The notes beneath the pieces were generated by a model. That model was given only the letters and a program-made list of their open reading frames with translations, had not been told where the DNA came from and did not search any database. Positions 1 to 7,546 of a stretch of 64,000 nucleotides of DNA are shown here, piece by piece. Source of the stretch: an uncultured Sphingomonadaceae bacterium (GTDB taxonomy: Bacteria; Pseudomonadota; Alphaproteobacteria; Sphingomonadales; Sphingomonadaceae); contig CANKZR010000001.1 in NCBI GenBank assembly GCA_947488625.1, positions 744,001-808,000 of the forward strand. Reading direction: 5' to 3'. The first letter of the stretch is position 1, and each line of letters starts with the position of its first letter. The position numbers and the translations under genes were made by a program.

Positions 1-353
1 ATTACGGGAAGGAACACTGGCACGCCTGGGCGCGGCGCACATGCCGCGAAGTGGCCGACGGCCGAATTGCCTTGGCTTATGATCCCGCAATTGCCGATGG
101 TTTCGCCGATACCGGTGAAGCATCGCAACCCGACTTGTGGCCATTGTGGGATGCTCTGGGAGAAACTCCCGTCCTGGTGATCCGCGGTGCATTGTCGGAT
201 CTGCTGGCACCCGATACGGTGGCGGAGATGGAAGATCGTCACTCGGGGCCCTTTACACATGTAGAGGTGCCGAACCGGGGGCACGCCCCAATGCTGGACG
301 AACCTGCCTCACTGACCGCAATTCTGCCATTTCTGAAAGAACATCTGACATGA
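1..353 (+). CDS. Alpha/beta hydrolase, C-terminal part (5' end outside window)
   Basis: The reading frame is open from base 3, so the gene starts before the window; about 116 residues are visible. The tail is typical of the alpha/beta hydrolase fold: a core beta strand (TPVLVIRGALSD) followed by the acid-bearing loop (Asp in SDLLAPDT) and the catalytic histidine in NRGHAPMLDEP, then a final helix ending FLKEHL. The nucleophile elbow lies off the left edge, so the substrate cannot be guessed. The stop overlaps the start of the next gene by 4 bp (ATGA at 350-353), so hydrolase and transporter are almost certainly co-transcribed and perhaps translationally coupled. Confidence 0.85.
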   Translation, partial: YGKEHWHAWARRTCREVADGRIALAYDPAIADGFADTGEASQPDLWPLWDALGETPVLVIRGALSDLLAPDTVAEMEDRHSGPFTHVEVPNRGHAPMLDEPASLTAILPFLKEHLT

Positions 354-1630
354 CGACCCAGGCCAGCGCCACACAGCGCGATCCGCATCGCAACGTCGTG
401 CTGGGAATGTTGCTGGTCGTTTATATCTTCAATTTCGTCGATCGGCAGATACTGTCTATTCTGGCCGCGCCGATCCAGGCCGATCTGCAACTGAGCGACA
501 GTGAGATGGGACTGCTGGGCGGGCTGGCTTTTGCTTTGCTATATTCCACCATGGCCGTGCCACTGGCTGCACTGGCCGACCGTACCAGCCGCAGCTGGGT
601 CATCGCCGTGTCGCTGGCAGCGTGGAGCGGCTTTACCGCGCTGTGTGGCCTTGCAGGTAATTTCTGGCACATTTTCCTCGCCCGCCTTGGCGTCGGTATT
701 GGAGAGGCAGGCGGCGTCGCGCCCTCCTATGCGTTGATCGGCGACTATTTCCCCAGCGAGCGGCGAGCAACTGCGCTGTCCATCTATTCGCTGGGCATAC
801 CGATCGGATCGGGCATCGGCGTCTTGATGGGCGGCTATATCGCCGCGACTGTCGACTGGCGTACGGCGTTCTTCACTGTGGGCCTGGCTGGCGTGTTCAT
901 CGTACCGATCTTCAAATTTCTGGTGCGCGACAAGGCCAAGCCCAAGGTTGCGGCGGACAATCCTGCGCCGTTGCCCGAAATGCCTTCACTCAAGGAAACG
1001 GCTGCTGTGCTGGCGCGAAAAAAGAGCTTCTGGCTCCTCTCCTTCGGCGCGTCCATGTCATCCATGCTGGGCTATGGTATCGCCTTCTGGCTGCCCAGCC
1101 TACTGATCCGCAGCTTCGGTTTCGACCTTGTGCAGGCATCGCAATTCTTCGGCGCGGTGTTGCTGCTGGGCGGGGTAATCGGCGTTCTGGCGGGCGGTAT
1201 GATCGCAGATCGGTTAGGAAGCCGAGATCGCGCGTTTTACGCGTGGCTGCCGGGGCTTGCTTTCTTCCTTGGCGCACCGCTCTTTGCGGCAGGCATATCC
1301 AGCACGGATGCGCAAACGGCCTTCCTCCTGTTCCTTCTGCCGCAGGCGCTGGCTTACGTGTGGCTCGGCCCGGTTCTGTCGGCTGTGCAACACCTCGTGG
1401 TGCCCGCAGCCCGTTCGACCGCCTCGGCCCTGTTTCTGCTTATCAACAACCTGATCGGCCTTGGCGGGGGCATCTATGCGCTGGGCGCCTTGTCGGACTT
1501 CCTGACGCCGATCTACGGCGACGAAGCCTTGCGCTATTCCATGCTCTATGGGCTTTCGCTCTATGGCGTGGCTGCACTGTTGATGGCGCTGGCGGGACCG
1601 GCCCTGCGCAAGGATTGGGTCGCCGAGTAG
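350..1630 (+). CDS. MFS transporter (spinster-like family)
   Basis: This 426-residue inner-membrane protein has about twelve hydrophobic segments in two halves separated by a charged loop near residues 185-220. The first segment carries the NFVDRQILSILAAPI signature seen in spinster-like major facilitator proteins common in sphingomonads. The loop between segments 2 and 3 reads ALADRTSRSW, matching the MFS A-motif position. The open frame extends back to base 137, but that extension only shadows the hydrolase; the ATG at 350 overlaps the hydrolase stop by 4 bp and gives a normal N-terminus. The substrate is unknown. Pairing with a hydrolase suggests uptake or export of a compound hydrolysed in the cytoplasm, which is inference. 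Confidence 0.9.
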   Translation: MTTQASATQRDPHRNVVLGMLLVVYIFNFVDRQILSILAAPIQADLQLSDSEMGLLGGLAFALLYSTMAVPLAALADRTSRSWVIAVSLAAWSGFTALCGLAGNFWHIFLARLGVGIGEAGGVAPSYALIGDYFPSERRATALSIYSLGIPIGSGIGVLMGGYIAATVDWRTAFFTVGLAGVFIVPIFKFLVRDKAKPKVAADNPAPLPEMPSLKETAAVLARKKSFWLLSFGASMSSMLGYGIAFWLPSLLIRSFGFDLVQASQFFGAVLLLGGVIGVLAGGMIADRLGSRDRAFYAWLPGLAFFLGAPLFAAGISSTDAQTAFLLFLLPQALAYVWLGPVLSAVQHLVVPAARSTASALFLLINNLIGLGGGIYALGALSDFLTPIYGDEALRYSMLYGLSLYGVAALLMALAGPALRKDWVAE

Positions 1631-1717
1631 GGCGAAAATTCCAGAGACGATGGTTCCTGCACCAAAGGAGCACTACTTCACTTTGCCATAAGCAAATTGC
1701 TGCGCTAAAGAGAGTAT

Positions 1718-2338
1718 GTGGTGGAAGTGATTAAGAATAGCTCCGATCCGGCTGTAAGAGAATTAATCGATTGCAGCCCGGTCGCCTCGGTGGTCAGCGA
1801 CCCTCGCTTGCCCGACAACCCGATTATTGCCTGTAACGAGGCATTCAAGGAATTGACCGGATACGACGAGGATGAAATCGTCGGTCGCAATTGCCGTTTT
1901 CTGGCCGGACCGGGAACAGAGCCCTGGCTGACCGAAACGATCCGGCAGGGCGTGAGAGAGCGCAAACCGGTGCTGGTCGAGATCCTCAATTACAAGAAGG
2001 GCGGAACTCCCTTTCGTAATGCCGTCGTGGTTGCCCCCATTTTTGACGATGAGGGCGAACTGGCCTACTTCTTCGGTTCGCAGGTAGAGCTGCACGAGGA
2101 TTCCAAGGGGCCGAGCCTGGCGCGCCGCGTGCGCGCGACAGAGAAGATTAAGGATCTTTCCAAGCGGCAGCTTGAAGTGTTGCAGATGGTTGCCAGCGGA
2201 CTGCGGAACAAGCAGATTGCCTGGGAGCTTGGTCTGTCGGAGAAGACCATCAAGATGCATCGCGGGATCGCCATGGAAAAGCTTGGTGCGCAAAGTTCCG
2301 CGGAAATGATACGCCTGGCGGTAGAGGCAGGCATTTAA
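1718..2338 (+). CDS. Blue-light-responsive LOV-HTH transcriptional regulator (EL222-like)
   Basis: The protein has 206 residues. A LOV (PAS-type) domain spans about residues 14-125 and carries the flavin-adduct motif GRNCRFLAG, with the reactive cysteine at residue 59 and the conserved flavin-contacting glutamine in FFGSQ (residue 122). A LuxR-type helix-turn-helix follows at about residues 146-206 ([20 protein letters not shown], then [12 protein letters not shown]). Order and wording closely match EL222 of Erythrobacter litoralis, where light frees the HTH from the LOV surface so that it dimerises and activates transcription. The start is GTG at 1718 or 1721; the ATG at 1716 is out of frame. 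It lies 87 bp after the transporter and its targets are not evident here. Confidence 0.93.
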   Translation: MVEVIKNSSDPAVRELIDCSPVASVVSDPRLPDNPIIACNEAFKELTGYDEDEIVGRNCRFLAGPGTEPWLTETIRQGVRERKPVLVEILNYKKGGTPFRNAVVVAPIFDDEGELAYFFGSQVELHEDSKGPSLARRVRATEKIKDLSKRQLEVLQMVASGLRNKQIAWELGLSEKTIKMHRGIAMEKLGAQSSAEMIRLAVEAGI

Positions 2339-2676
2339 ACAGCGGCTGCGTCGCCAATATCCAAGCTTGCCCCAAAGCCCGTATTTTGTTTGCGCCGAAT
2401 CAGCGTAGAAGGAATGGGCATCGTAGCACGAAGATGGCGAGGCCTTTTCACTCCTTCCTCCTCCATCCGCCTCGCACTCTTCCACTCCCCACTTCTTCGG
2501 CTACGATGCACTTGCATCCCTAACTTCGGCACCTTCAGGCGTGCCCGTCGCCTCGCTGTTGATCAGCCCGTTTTTCGCTAAACCTGCGGTAAATGTTGAC
2601 ACGGACAAGACTGGTATCAAGTAGGGCGAGGGTTTTCGTAACTGGCTCATATATATTGCAAATGGGTTCGAGGAGG
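2339..2676. other. Intergenic region with long inverted repeat
   Basis: This 338-bp gap between the LOV regulator and the cytochrome holds no convincing protein gene. It does contain a 92-nt imperfect inverted repeat (2418-2509, listed separately) with a pyrimidine-rich loop. A TTGACA hexamer lies at 2596-2601 but has no well-spaced -10 box; an AT-rich stretch occurs near 2649-2658. A short hairpin (GGCAC at 2528-2532, GTGCC at 2541-2545) precedes T5 at 2571-2575, but too far away for a standard terminator. Confidence 0.6.
2418..2509. repeat. Imperfect inverted repeat, candidate structured RNA or cis-regulatory hairpin
   Basis: The arms at 2418-2434 and 2494-2509 pair over 16 bp (10 bp, one bulged A at 2428, then 6 bp). 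A second stem forms inside it (GCGAGG 2437-2442 with CCTCGC 2470-2475). The terminal loop 2443-2469 is almost all pyrimidine on the plus strand and contains CTCCTTCCTCCTCC (2451-2464), which resembles an anti-Shine-Dalgarno sequence. No T tract follows either arm directly, so it is not a simple terminator. Whether it is transcribed is unknown. Confidence 0.6.
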
Positions 2677-3069
2677 ATGGTATTGACCGTGCAAAGTTTT
2701 AAAAGATTTACGCTGGTTCTGCTGGGATCGGCAGCGCTGGCAGCACCGTCCTTCGCGCCGATGGCGCAGGACCATGACCATTCCGCGCATTCCGGCGAGG
2801 CAGAGCAAGTTACGGTAACAGAGGCCGAGGCCGAAGCCAGCCGCACATTGTTCAGCCAGTACGGTTGCGGATCGTGTCACGTCATGGCCGATGCCAACGG
2901 GTACGGTAGCATCGGCCCCGCGTTCGACGGGAATGATGCGCTGAGCGTTGACCACGTCAACCACGTCATCAGCGAGGGGCAAGGTGCAATGCCCAGCTTC
3001 GGCGGAATGGTTTCGGACGAGGAGATCGAGACGCTATCGCGCTACATCGTGGCGAAAAAAGCCGGTTGA
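2677..3069 (+). CDS. Secreted or membrane-anchored class I c-type cytochrome
   Basis: About 130 residues from the ATG at 2677. A hydrophobic signal segment (residues 11-29) ending near PMAQ is followed by a His-rich linker (DHDHSAHSG) and a small cytochrome c domain. Haem attachment is CGSCH (residues 64-68) and the probable axial methionine is in AMPSF (residue 105). The domain ends with the usual C-terminal helix LSRYIVAKK. It is probably a periplasmic electron carrier. The start is uncertain: AGGAGG at 2671-2676 touches the ATG, whereas the in-frame TTG at 2683 has ideal spacing; an upstream ATG at 2662 and a frame open to 2593 also exist. It stands alone, with glycerate kinase convergent downstream. 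Confidence 0.85.
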   Translation: MVLTVQSFKRFTLVLLGSAALAAPSFAPMAQDHDHSAHSGEAEQVTVTEAEAEASRTLFSQYGCGSCHVMADANGYGSIGPAFDGNDALSVDHVNHVISEGQGAMPSFGGMVSDEEIETLSRYIVAKKAG

Positions 3070-3110
3070 GGTTCGCGGCATTAGCGCTCGCGTAAGTCCA
3101 TCCGGGAGGG

Positions 3111-3971
3111 TCATTCCCCGGTTTGATCGATCGGGTTCTGATCCGGTCCGATGGGGATGACCACATCGGCGCGCGCAGGCATCTCTGCCAACATATGCCG
3201 GGTCAGCCGTTCGTAATGCGCGCAAAAGCGTTCCAGCGCAGCATCGTCCATTGTTTCGCTCGCATGCGGATGGGAGGCGCGTAGCTTCTCTTCCTGTAGC
3301 GCACGGTTGCGGCGCACGGCGTCGAAATCCTCGACCTTGAGCATCACCAGCAGGTCTATCTGATCGAACAGGCGGGCATAGTCCTGTGTCAGCCAGTGAT
3401 TCACCAGGCTACGCCACGTGCCATCCGGATCTTCGTTTCGTTCCAGATCATTGATGGGCGCGGCAAGCGCTACCGCTTCCTGCGGCCTTGCACCGACACA
3501 CCAGCCTTCCAGCAACAGCACATCCACCGGACCGGTGATGCGTGTAACTTCGGCTGCGCGGTCGTCCGCCGCCTTGTCGAAGCGTGGCATTTCCAGTGCG
3601 CGGCCTGCCAACATATCCTCGATTATACTCAGACCAAGCGCCACGGCATGGGTGCCAGGCACGCCCCGCGTAGCGAAAAGGGGATGGACTTCGCGCGCCA
3701 GCGTCTGGCGCTCTGTCCGGGTCAGGTAGAGATCATCCATGGACAGCGTAACCGCGCGGACCCGCCGGCGGGCCAGCAACACCTCCAGAAATTTGCACGC
3801 AGTACTCTTGCCAGAGCCCTGGGCGCCGTTGATTCCGACCACCAAGGGAGCGCGAGTGGCGGGCAGGCGGGCGATGCGGGTGGCAAGCGGCTTCCAGTGA
3901 TGCTCCACCACATCCATATAGCTTTCGGGCAGCCCTTCATCGGCGATCAGTTCCGCAATAGGATCGGTCAT
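3111..3971 (-). CDS. D-glycerate 3-kinase (GLYK-type P-loop kinase)
   Basis: A 286-residue cytoplasmic P-loop kinase with Walker A GINGAQGSGKST (residues 46-57) and the segment TLSMDDLYLTR that follows it in D-glycerate 3-kinases of the plant/fungal/cyanobacterial type, relatives of uridine kinase and pantothenate kinase. LLLEGWCVGARP is a further family marker. The predicted reaction is D-glycerate plus ATP to 3-phosphoglycerate. It follows the 2-hydroxyacid dehydrogenase with a 4-bp overlap (3968-3971), so the pair would turn glyoxylate or hydroxypyruvate into a glycolytic intermediate. Uridine kinase-like activity is the main alternative, but the context favours glycerate. Confidence 0.85.
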   Translation of the reverse strand: MTDPIAELIADEGLPESYMDVVEHHWKPLATRIARLPATRAPLVVGINGAQGSGKSTACKFLEVLLARRRVRAVTLSMDDLYLTRTERQTLAREVHPLFATRGVPGTHAVALGLSIIEDMLAGRALEMPRFDKAADDRAAEVTRITGPVDVLLLEGWCVGARPQEAVALAAPINDLERNEDPDGTWRSLVNHWLTQDYARLFDQIDLLVMLKVEDFDAVRRNRALQEEKLRASHPHASETMDDAALERFCAHYERLTRHMLAEMPARADVVIPIGPDQNPIDQTGE

Positions 3972-4921
3972 GTTACGATATCCGGCAGCGGTTCGTCATT
4001 TGCGAAGGCTTCGATATTGGCAAGAGCACGCATCCCCATCGCTTCGCGCGCCTGTACGGTGGCACTGCCAAGGTGCGGAAGCAGGGCGACATTCTCTAAC
4101 TCTAGCAATTTTTGGGGTATGCTCGGCTCGTCGGGATAAACATCCAGCCCTGCGCCCGCCAGATGGCCTGTCTCCAACGCCTGCGCCAGGGCATCGTGAT
4201 CGATCACCCCGCCGCGCGCGGTGTTGATTAGGTAGCTGCCCGGCTTCATAGCCGACAAGGCGGCGGCATCGATAAGGTTGGCCGTTTGCGTGCCGCCCGC
4301 CACGTGCAGCGATACGACATCGGACTTCGTCAGCAGATCGTTCAGGTTGGGACAGTACTCGGCATCCAGCGCCTCCGCCCCATCCCTGGGCGTTCGCGAG
4401 AAATAGGCGATCTTCATGCCGAAGCCGTGATAGGCGCGGGCAGCCGTGGCCTGTCCGATCCGGCCGAAGCCGACGATGCCAAGGATCTTGCCTTCAAGTT
4501 CGCTGCCCATAAGGTGGGTGGGGCGCCATCCGCTCCATTGCCCGCTGCGCAGTTCACGCTCCCCCTCGCTCGCGCGGCGCGCAGCCATCAGGATGAGCGT
4601 CATGGCGAGATCTGCGGTAGCATCGGTCAGTACGCCGGGGGTATTGGTCACTGCGATACCCTTCGCCTTCGCCGCGCCCAGGTCGATATGGTCAAAGCCT
4701 ACGCCGTAGTTGGCAATGAGCCTGCACCGACCACCACCTGCAATAACCTCGGCATCGATCCGATCGGATACGGTGGGCGCCAGCACGTCGAACGCATCCA
4801 TCGCCCGCGCCAGTTCTGCCGGGTTGAGCGGGGCATCGTCCTTGTTCAGCACCACCTCGAAGCGCTGCTGCAAGGCACGCTCGACACTCGCAGGCCAGCG
4901 CCGGGTGACAAGGATACGCAT
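3968..4921 (-). CDS. D-2-hydroxyacid dehydrogenase (glyoxylate/hydroxypyruvate reductase type)
   Basis: A 317-residue NAD(P)-dependent dehydrogenase. The Rossmann motif GFGRIG lies at residues 151-156. The catalytic set is Arg236 (in NTARGGVID), Glu265 (in VYPDEP) and His283 (in PHLGS), as in the formate/glycerate dehydrogenase family. NYGVGFDHID near residue 71 is the family substrate-loop motif. It is predicted to reduce glyoxylate to glycolate or hydroxypyruvate to D-glycerate. The stop overlaps the start of the glycerate kinase, which strongly suggests that D-glycerate is the product. Confidence 0.88.
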   Translation of the reverse strand: MRILVTRRWPASVERALQQRFEVVLNKDDAPLNPAELARAMDAFDVLAPTVSDRIDAEVIAGGGRCRLIANYGVGFDHIDLGAAKAKGIAVTNTPGVLTDATADLAMTLILMAARRASEGERELRSGQWSGWRPTHLMGSELEGKILGIVGFGRIGQATAARAYHGFGMKIAYFSRTPRDGAEALDAEYCPNLNDLLTKSDVVSLHVAGGTQTANLIDAAALSAMKPGSYLINTARGGVIDHDALAQALETGHLAGAGLDVYPDEPSIPQKLLELENVALLPHLGSATVQAREAMGMRALANIEAFANDEPLPDIVT

Positions 4922-4938
4922 TGCCGTGATCCTGCAAT

Positions 4939-5475
4939 CTAACCGAGCAGATGCGGACCGAGCGCCAGCAGCATGCGGGTATCAATTCCGATGCCCTGTG
5001 ACCTGAACTCGGCTATCGCGCGTGGAAACTCGGCCAGTTTCACGCGGTGTACCGTGATATCCTCGCTATCGGTGCCGCCACCTTCGGATACCCTGGTGAG
5101 CCCGGTTGCCTTGAGCAGGGTAAAACTTTCGCTCACCATGCCGGGACTGGAGAAGAACTCCCCGCAGTCCTGCCAGTGCGCTGCGGTATAACCGGTTTCT
5201 TCTTCCAGCTCTCGCTTGGCGGCGCTCAGCGGATCGTCGTCTTCCCCGCCGTCGTCATCACCGATCAGACCTGCGGGAAGTTCAAGGCAGCGCTGTCCAA
5301 GGGGCACGCGGTATTGCTCGACCAGTAGGATTTCACCGTCCTCGACCGCAAGAATAACCGCCGCGCGAATGGAACGGGCGCGACTGGCATATTCCCACTT
5401 GCCGCGCTTCTTGGCGACGATCCACTTGCCTTCCCAGGCAATCTCTTCGGGCAGGTCTGCGTCCGCTATACTCAT
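4939..5475 (-). CDS. Nudix hydrolase (ADP-ribose pyrophosphatase-like)
   Basis: A 178-residue Nudix protein. The Nudix box starts at GLIGDD and ends with AKRELEEETGY, keeping the metal-binding REXXEE core, but an acidic insert (DDDGGEDDD) lengthens the box. The N-terminal part (WEGKWIVAKKRGKWEY) and the segment LLVEQYRVPLGQRCLELPAGL resemble ADP-sugar pyrophosphatases. It probably hydrolyses ADP-ribose or a related nucleoside diphosphate derivative as house-cleaning. It lies 17 bp upstream of the hydroxyacid dehydrogenase on the same strand and may be the first gene of that operon. Confidence 0.85.
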   Translation of the reverse strand: MSIADADLPEEIAWEGKWIVAKKRGKWEYASRARSIRAAVILAVEDGEILLVEQYRVPLGQRCLELPAGLIGDDDGGEDDDPLSAAKRELEEETGYTAAHWQDCGEFFSSPGMVSESFTLLKATGLTRVSEGGGTDSEDITVHRVKLAEFPRAIAEFRSQGIGIDTRMLLALGPHLLG

Positions 5476-5497
5476 AACCGCCAGCGCTATCGAAGCC

Positions 5498-6172
5498 TTA
5501 CAGTTCGATCAAGCGATCCGGCAATTCGTTCACGTCATCATCGCGGCGAGGGAAGTGCGGGGACAGTACCTGGCCGACATCGCGCACGCCGGCGGCAATG
5601 CCTTCGGCGATGCAACCCTTGCGGATTTCGGCAAGCATGTCTGCCATTGCTTCGCCCCAGACTTCCGGCTCCACCTTCTCGTGGATAGGTTCGTCCGCGA
5701 CGATCTCTGCGCGGTGTTCACGCATCGAGAGATACAGCAGTACGCCGGTGCGGCCATGGGTGCGACCATCGGCGCCTACCTTGAAATGACGGATAGCCCG
5801 CTCGCGCACGCGCTGCTGCTTTACAGGGCTGGGCACCAGCGCAAAGCGTATGGCGGGCACCAGCAGCAACAGCCAGGTTGCGACAAAGGCAATCAGGCCC
5901 AACGCGATGGTCATGCTGGCGGTCTCGCCGGTGGTCCATTCGTGCTCCCAGCCACCTGCAAGGCTGTCCCACAGGTCGAGAAAGGGGGCGGGAAGGAAGG
6001 CAAACACGCTCATCACGGTAAAGGCGATCGCCGTCGCCCACATCAGGGCAATATCGGCGTAATCGTCGGACGCTTCGGCCAGCACTGGCACGATTTCCCC
6101 GCTGGTGCCAAGCTCGGCTTGCGCCACGGCATCGGACACGATCTTGTGCTGCGCTTCATCGAGTATAGGCAT
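5498..6172 (-). CDS. TPM-domain membrane protein (split by two membrane segments)
   Basis: A 224-residue protein beginning MPILDEAQHK; the ATG at 6172 sits one base past the stop of the preceding gene. The frame is open further upstream but there reads the complement of the glycine-rich tail. The sequence starts like a TPM (formerly DUF477) domain, including TSGEIVPVLAEASDDY. Two hydrophobic segments interrupt it (about residues 40-60 and 85-108), and it resumes at GRTGVLLYLSMREHRAEIVAD, where the canonical TPM motif reads DGLLILL. It is last in the lemA-TPM operon; the biochemical role of this family in bacteria is unclear. Confidence 0.8.
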   Translation of the reverse strand: MPILDEAQHKIVSDAVAQAELGTSGEIVPVLAEASDDYADIALMWATAIAFTVMSVFAFLPAPFLDLWDSLAGGWEHEWTTGETASMTIALGLIAFVATWLLLLVPAIRFALVPSPVKQQRVRERAIRHFKVGADGRTHGRTGVLLYLSMREHRAEIVADEPIHEKVEPEVWGEAMADMLAEIRKGCIAEGIAAGVRDVGQVLSPHFPRRDDDVNELPDRLIEL

Positions 6173-6173
6173 A

Positions 6174-6992
6174 TCACCAGCCTCCCGAGGCGCCGCCGCC
6201 TCCGAAAGAGCCGCCACCGCCGCCGAAGCCGCCACCGCCAAAGCCTCCACCGCCACCGAAGCCTCCGCCACCCCAGCCGCCGCCGCCCGACGCGCCGCGC
6301 GCTATGGCCTTGCCAGCTTCCCACAGCATGATGTCACCCACCACACCGCCGACGCCGCCACGGCGATAGCGCCGCCGCTTGCCGCCGCCGATCATGGGCA
6401 GGATGAAGAAGAAGAAAATGAAGCCCAGCCAGATAAGCGTACCGATTGGGAAGCCGCCCTGGCTTTCGCGCTGCTGGCTGGCCTGCTGCGCCACTTGCGC
6501 GGCCTCTTCCGGGGGAAGTTCAAGCTGCTGAATGATCTGGTTTGCACCCCACTCGATCCCGGCAGAATAGTCGCCGTCGCGGAAAAAGGGTTTCATGCCT
6601 TCGACATATTCATAGGCAAGGCCATCGGGGATGATCGCTTCAAGGCCATAGCCCACTTCAACACGCATCCGCCGTTCGTTAGGGGCGACGAGCAGTATGA
6701 GGCCATCGTTGTTCTCGTCATCACCAAGGCCCCATTCGCGGCCCAACTGGTAGCCGTAGTCGGCGATGTCGTAGCCATCCAGTGAAGGCACCGTGGCCAC
6801 TACGAATTGCCGCTGGTTGCGCTCCTCGAACTCGTCAAGCTGCTGCGTCAGCCGCGCCTCTGTCGCCTCGTCGATGACATTGGCAGCGTCCACCACCGGC
6901 GCGGTGCCGCGTTCGGGGAAGGTGGGCTGGGCAGCGGCGGGGGATGCCAGCCCCAAGCAGAACAATCCGAGAAGGGCGATTAAAGACCGCAT
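6174..6992 (-). CDS. TPM-domain protein with Gly-rich C-terminal tail (YgcG family)
   Basis: A 272-residue exported protein: signal peptide (residues 1-21, ending AAAQP), TPM domain (about 30-170, with GREWGLGDDENNDGLILLVA and ERRMRVEVGYGLE), a hydrophobic membrane segment (about 185-202), a basic patch (GGGKRRRYRRGG) and a tail of about 45 residues that is almost all glycine with Trp, Phe and Ser. This is the YgcG layout. The TPM domain should face the periplasm. It shares one base with the upstream TPM lipoprotein gene (6992) and is followed one base later by the third TPM gene. Confidence 0.88.
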   Translation of the reverse strand: MRSLIALLGLFCLGLASPAAAQPTFPERGTAPVVDAANVIDEATEARLTQQLDEFEERNQRQFVVATVPSLDGYDIADYGYQLGREWGLGDDENNDGLILLVAPNERRMRVEVGYGLEAIIPDGLAYEYVEGMKPFFRDGDYSAGIEWGANQIIQQLELPPEEAAQVAQQASQQRESQGGFPIGTLIWLGFIFFFFILPMIGGGKRRRYRRGGVGGVVGDIMLWEAGKAIARGASGGGGWGGGGFGGGGGFGGGGFGGGGGSFGGGGASGGW

Positions 6993-7546
6993 TAGGCTGC
7001 GTCCTCCGCTTGAGTTTGCTTTTGGTTGTCGTTCGCCGGAATGGACGGGTAAGCGTGCATTCGCGCGATCAAAGCATCGGTGCCGGCTGAAATGCCGCCT
7101 TCGTAGTTCCCGTTCACGAATGCTGTAAGCATTTGGTCGTCGATCACCTGCTGGCAGAAGTCGTCGGGAAAATCATTCTCTAGCCCGAGGCCAATTTCGA
7201 TGCGGACCCTGCGCTCGTTCGGCGCGAGGAGGATCATCAGTCCGTCGTTGCGATCCGCATCTCCCAAACCCCATTCATTCGCATAAGCGAGGGAGAAATC
7301 ATCAATCGAGTAACCATGCAGATCGGGCACCGTGACGACTGCCATCTGCTGGCCGTAGCTGCGTTCAGCTGAATTGAGTCGCGAAGTCAACTCGGCCTCG
7401 AACGCAGGGCTCAGCACGTCGGCCAGGTCTCTCACGCGCCCGCCCTCATCAGTAAAATAGGGGAAGGAGGGCGTTTCCTGCCCGGCGTCCTCTACGGAGC
7501 AGGCAGTCAGCAAGAAGGCGCATGCGAGGACCGTTACAAGCCTCAC
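6992..7546 (-). CDS. TPM-domain lipoprotein
   Basis: A 184-residue protein with a lipoprotein signal (LLTACS, lipidated cysteine at residue 16) and a TPM domain (about residues 38-165) holding the family marks ANEWGLGDADRNDGLMILLA and ERRVRIEIGLGLE. Unlike its neighbour it has no membrane segment after the domain and ends in a short polar tail. It overlaps the end of lemA by 4 bp (7543-7546). It is probably anchored to the inner or outer membrane, facing the periplasm. Confidence 0.87.
   Translation of the reverse strand: MRLVTVLACAFLLTACSVEDAGQETPSFPYFTDEGGRVRDLADVLSPAFEAELTSRLNSAERSYGQQMAVVTVPDLHGYSIDDFSLAYANEWGLGDADRNDGLMILLAPNERRVRIEIGLGLENDFPDDFCQQVIDDQMLTAFVNGNYEGGISAGTDALIARMHAYPSIPANDNQKQTQAEDAA

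Noticed and set aside
6180..6300. Tandem repeat or CRISPR-like array of short GC-rich units
   Set aside because: It is the coding region for the poly-glycine tail of a TPM protein (GGC/GGT codons), not spaced repeats.
5216..6331. 371-residue plus-strand frame
   Set aside because: Complement of the Nudix and TPM genes; the C-terminal Arg/His-rich stretch is the reverse of the Gly-rich tail.
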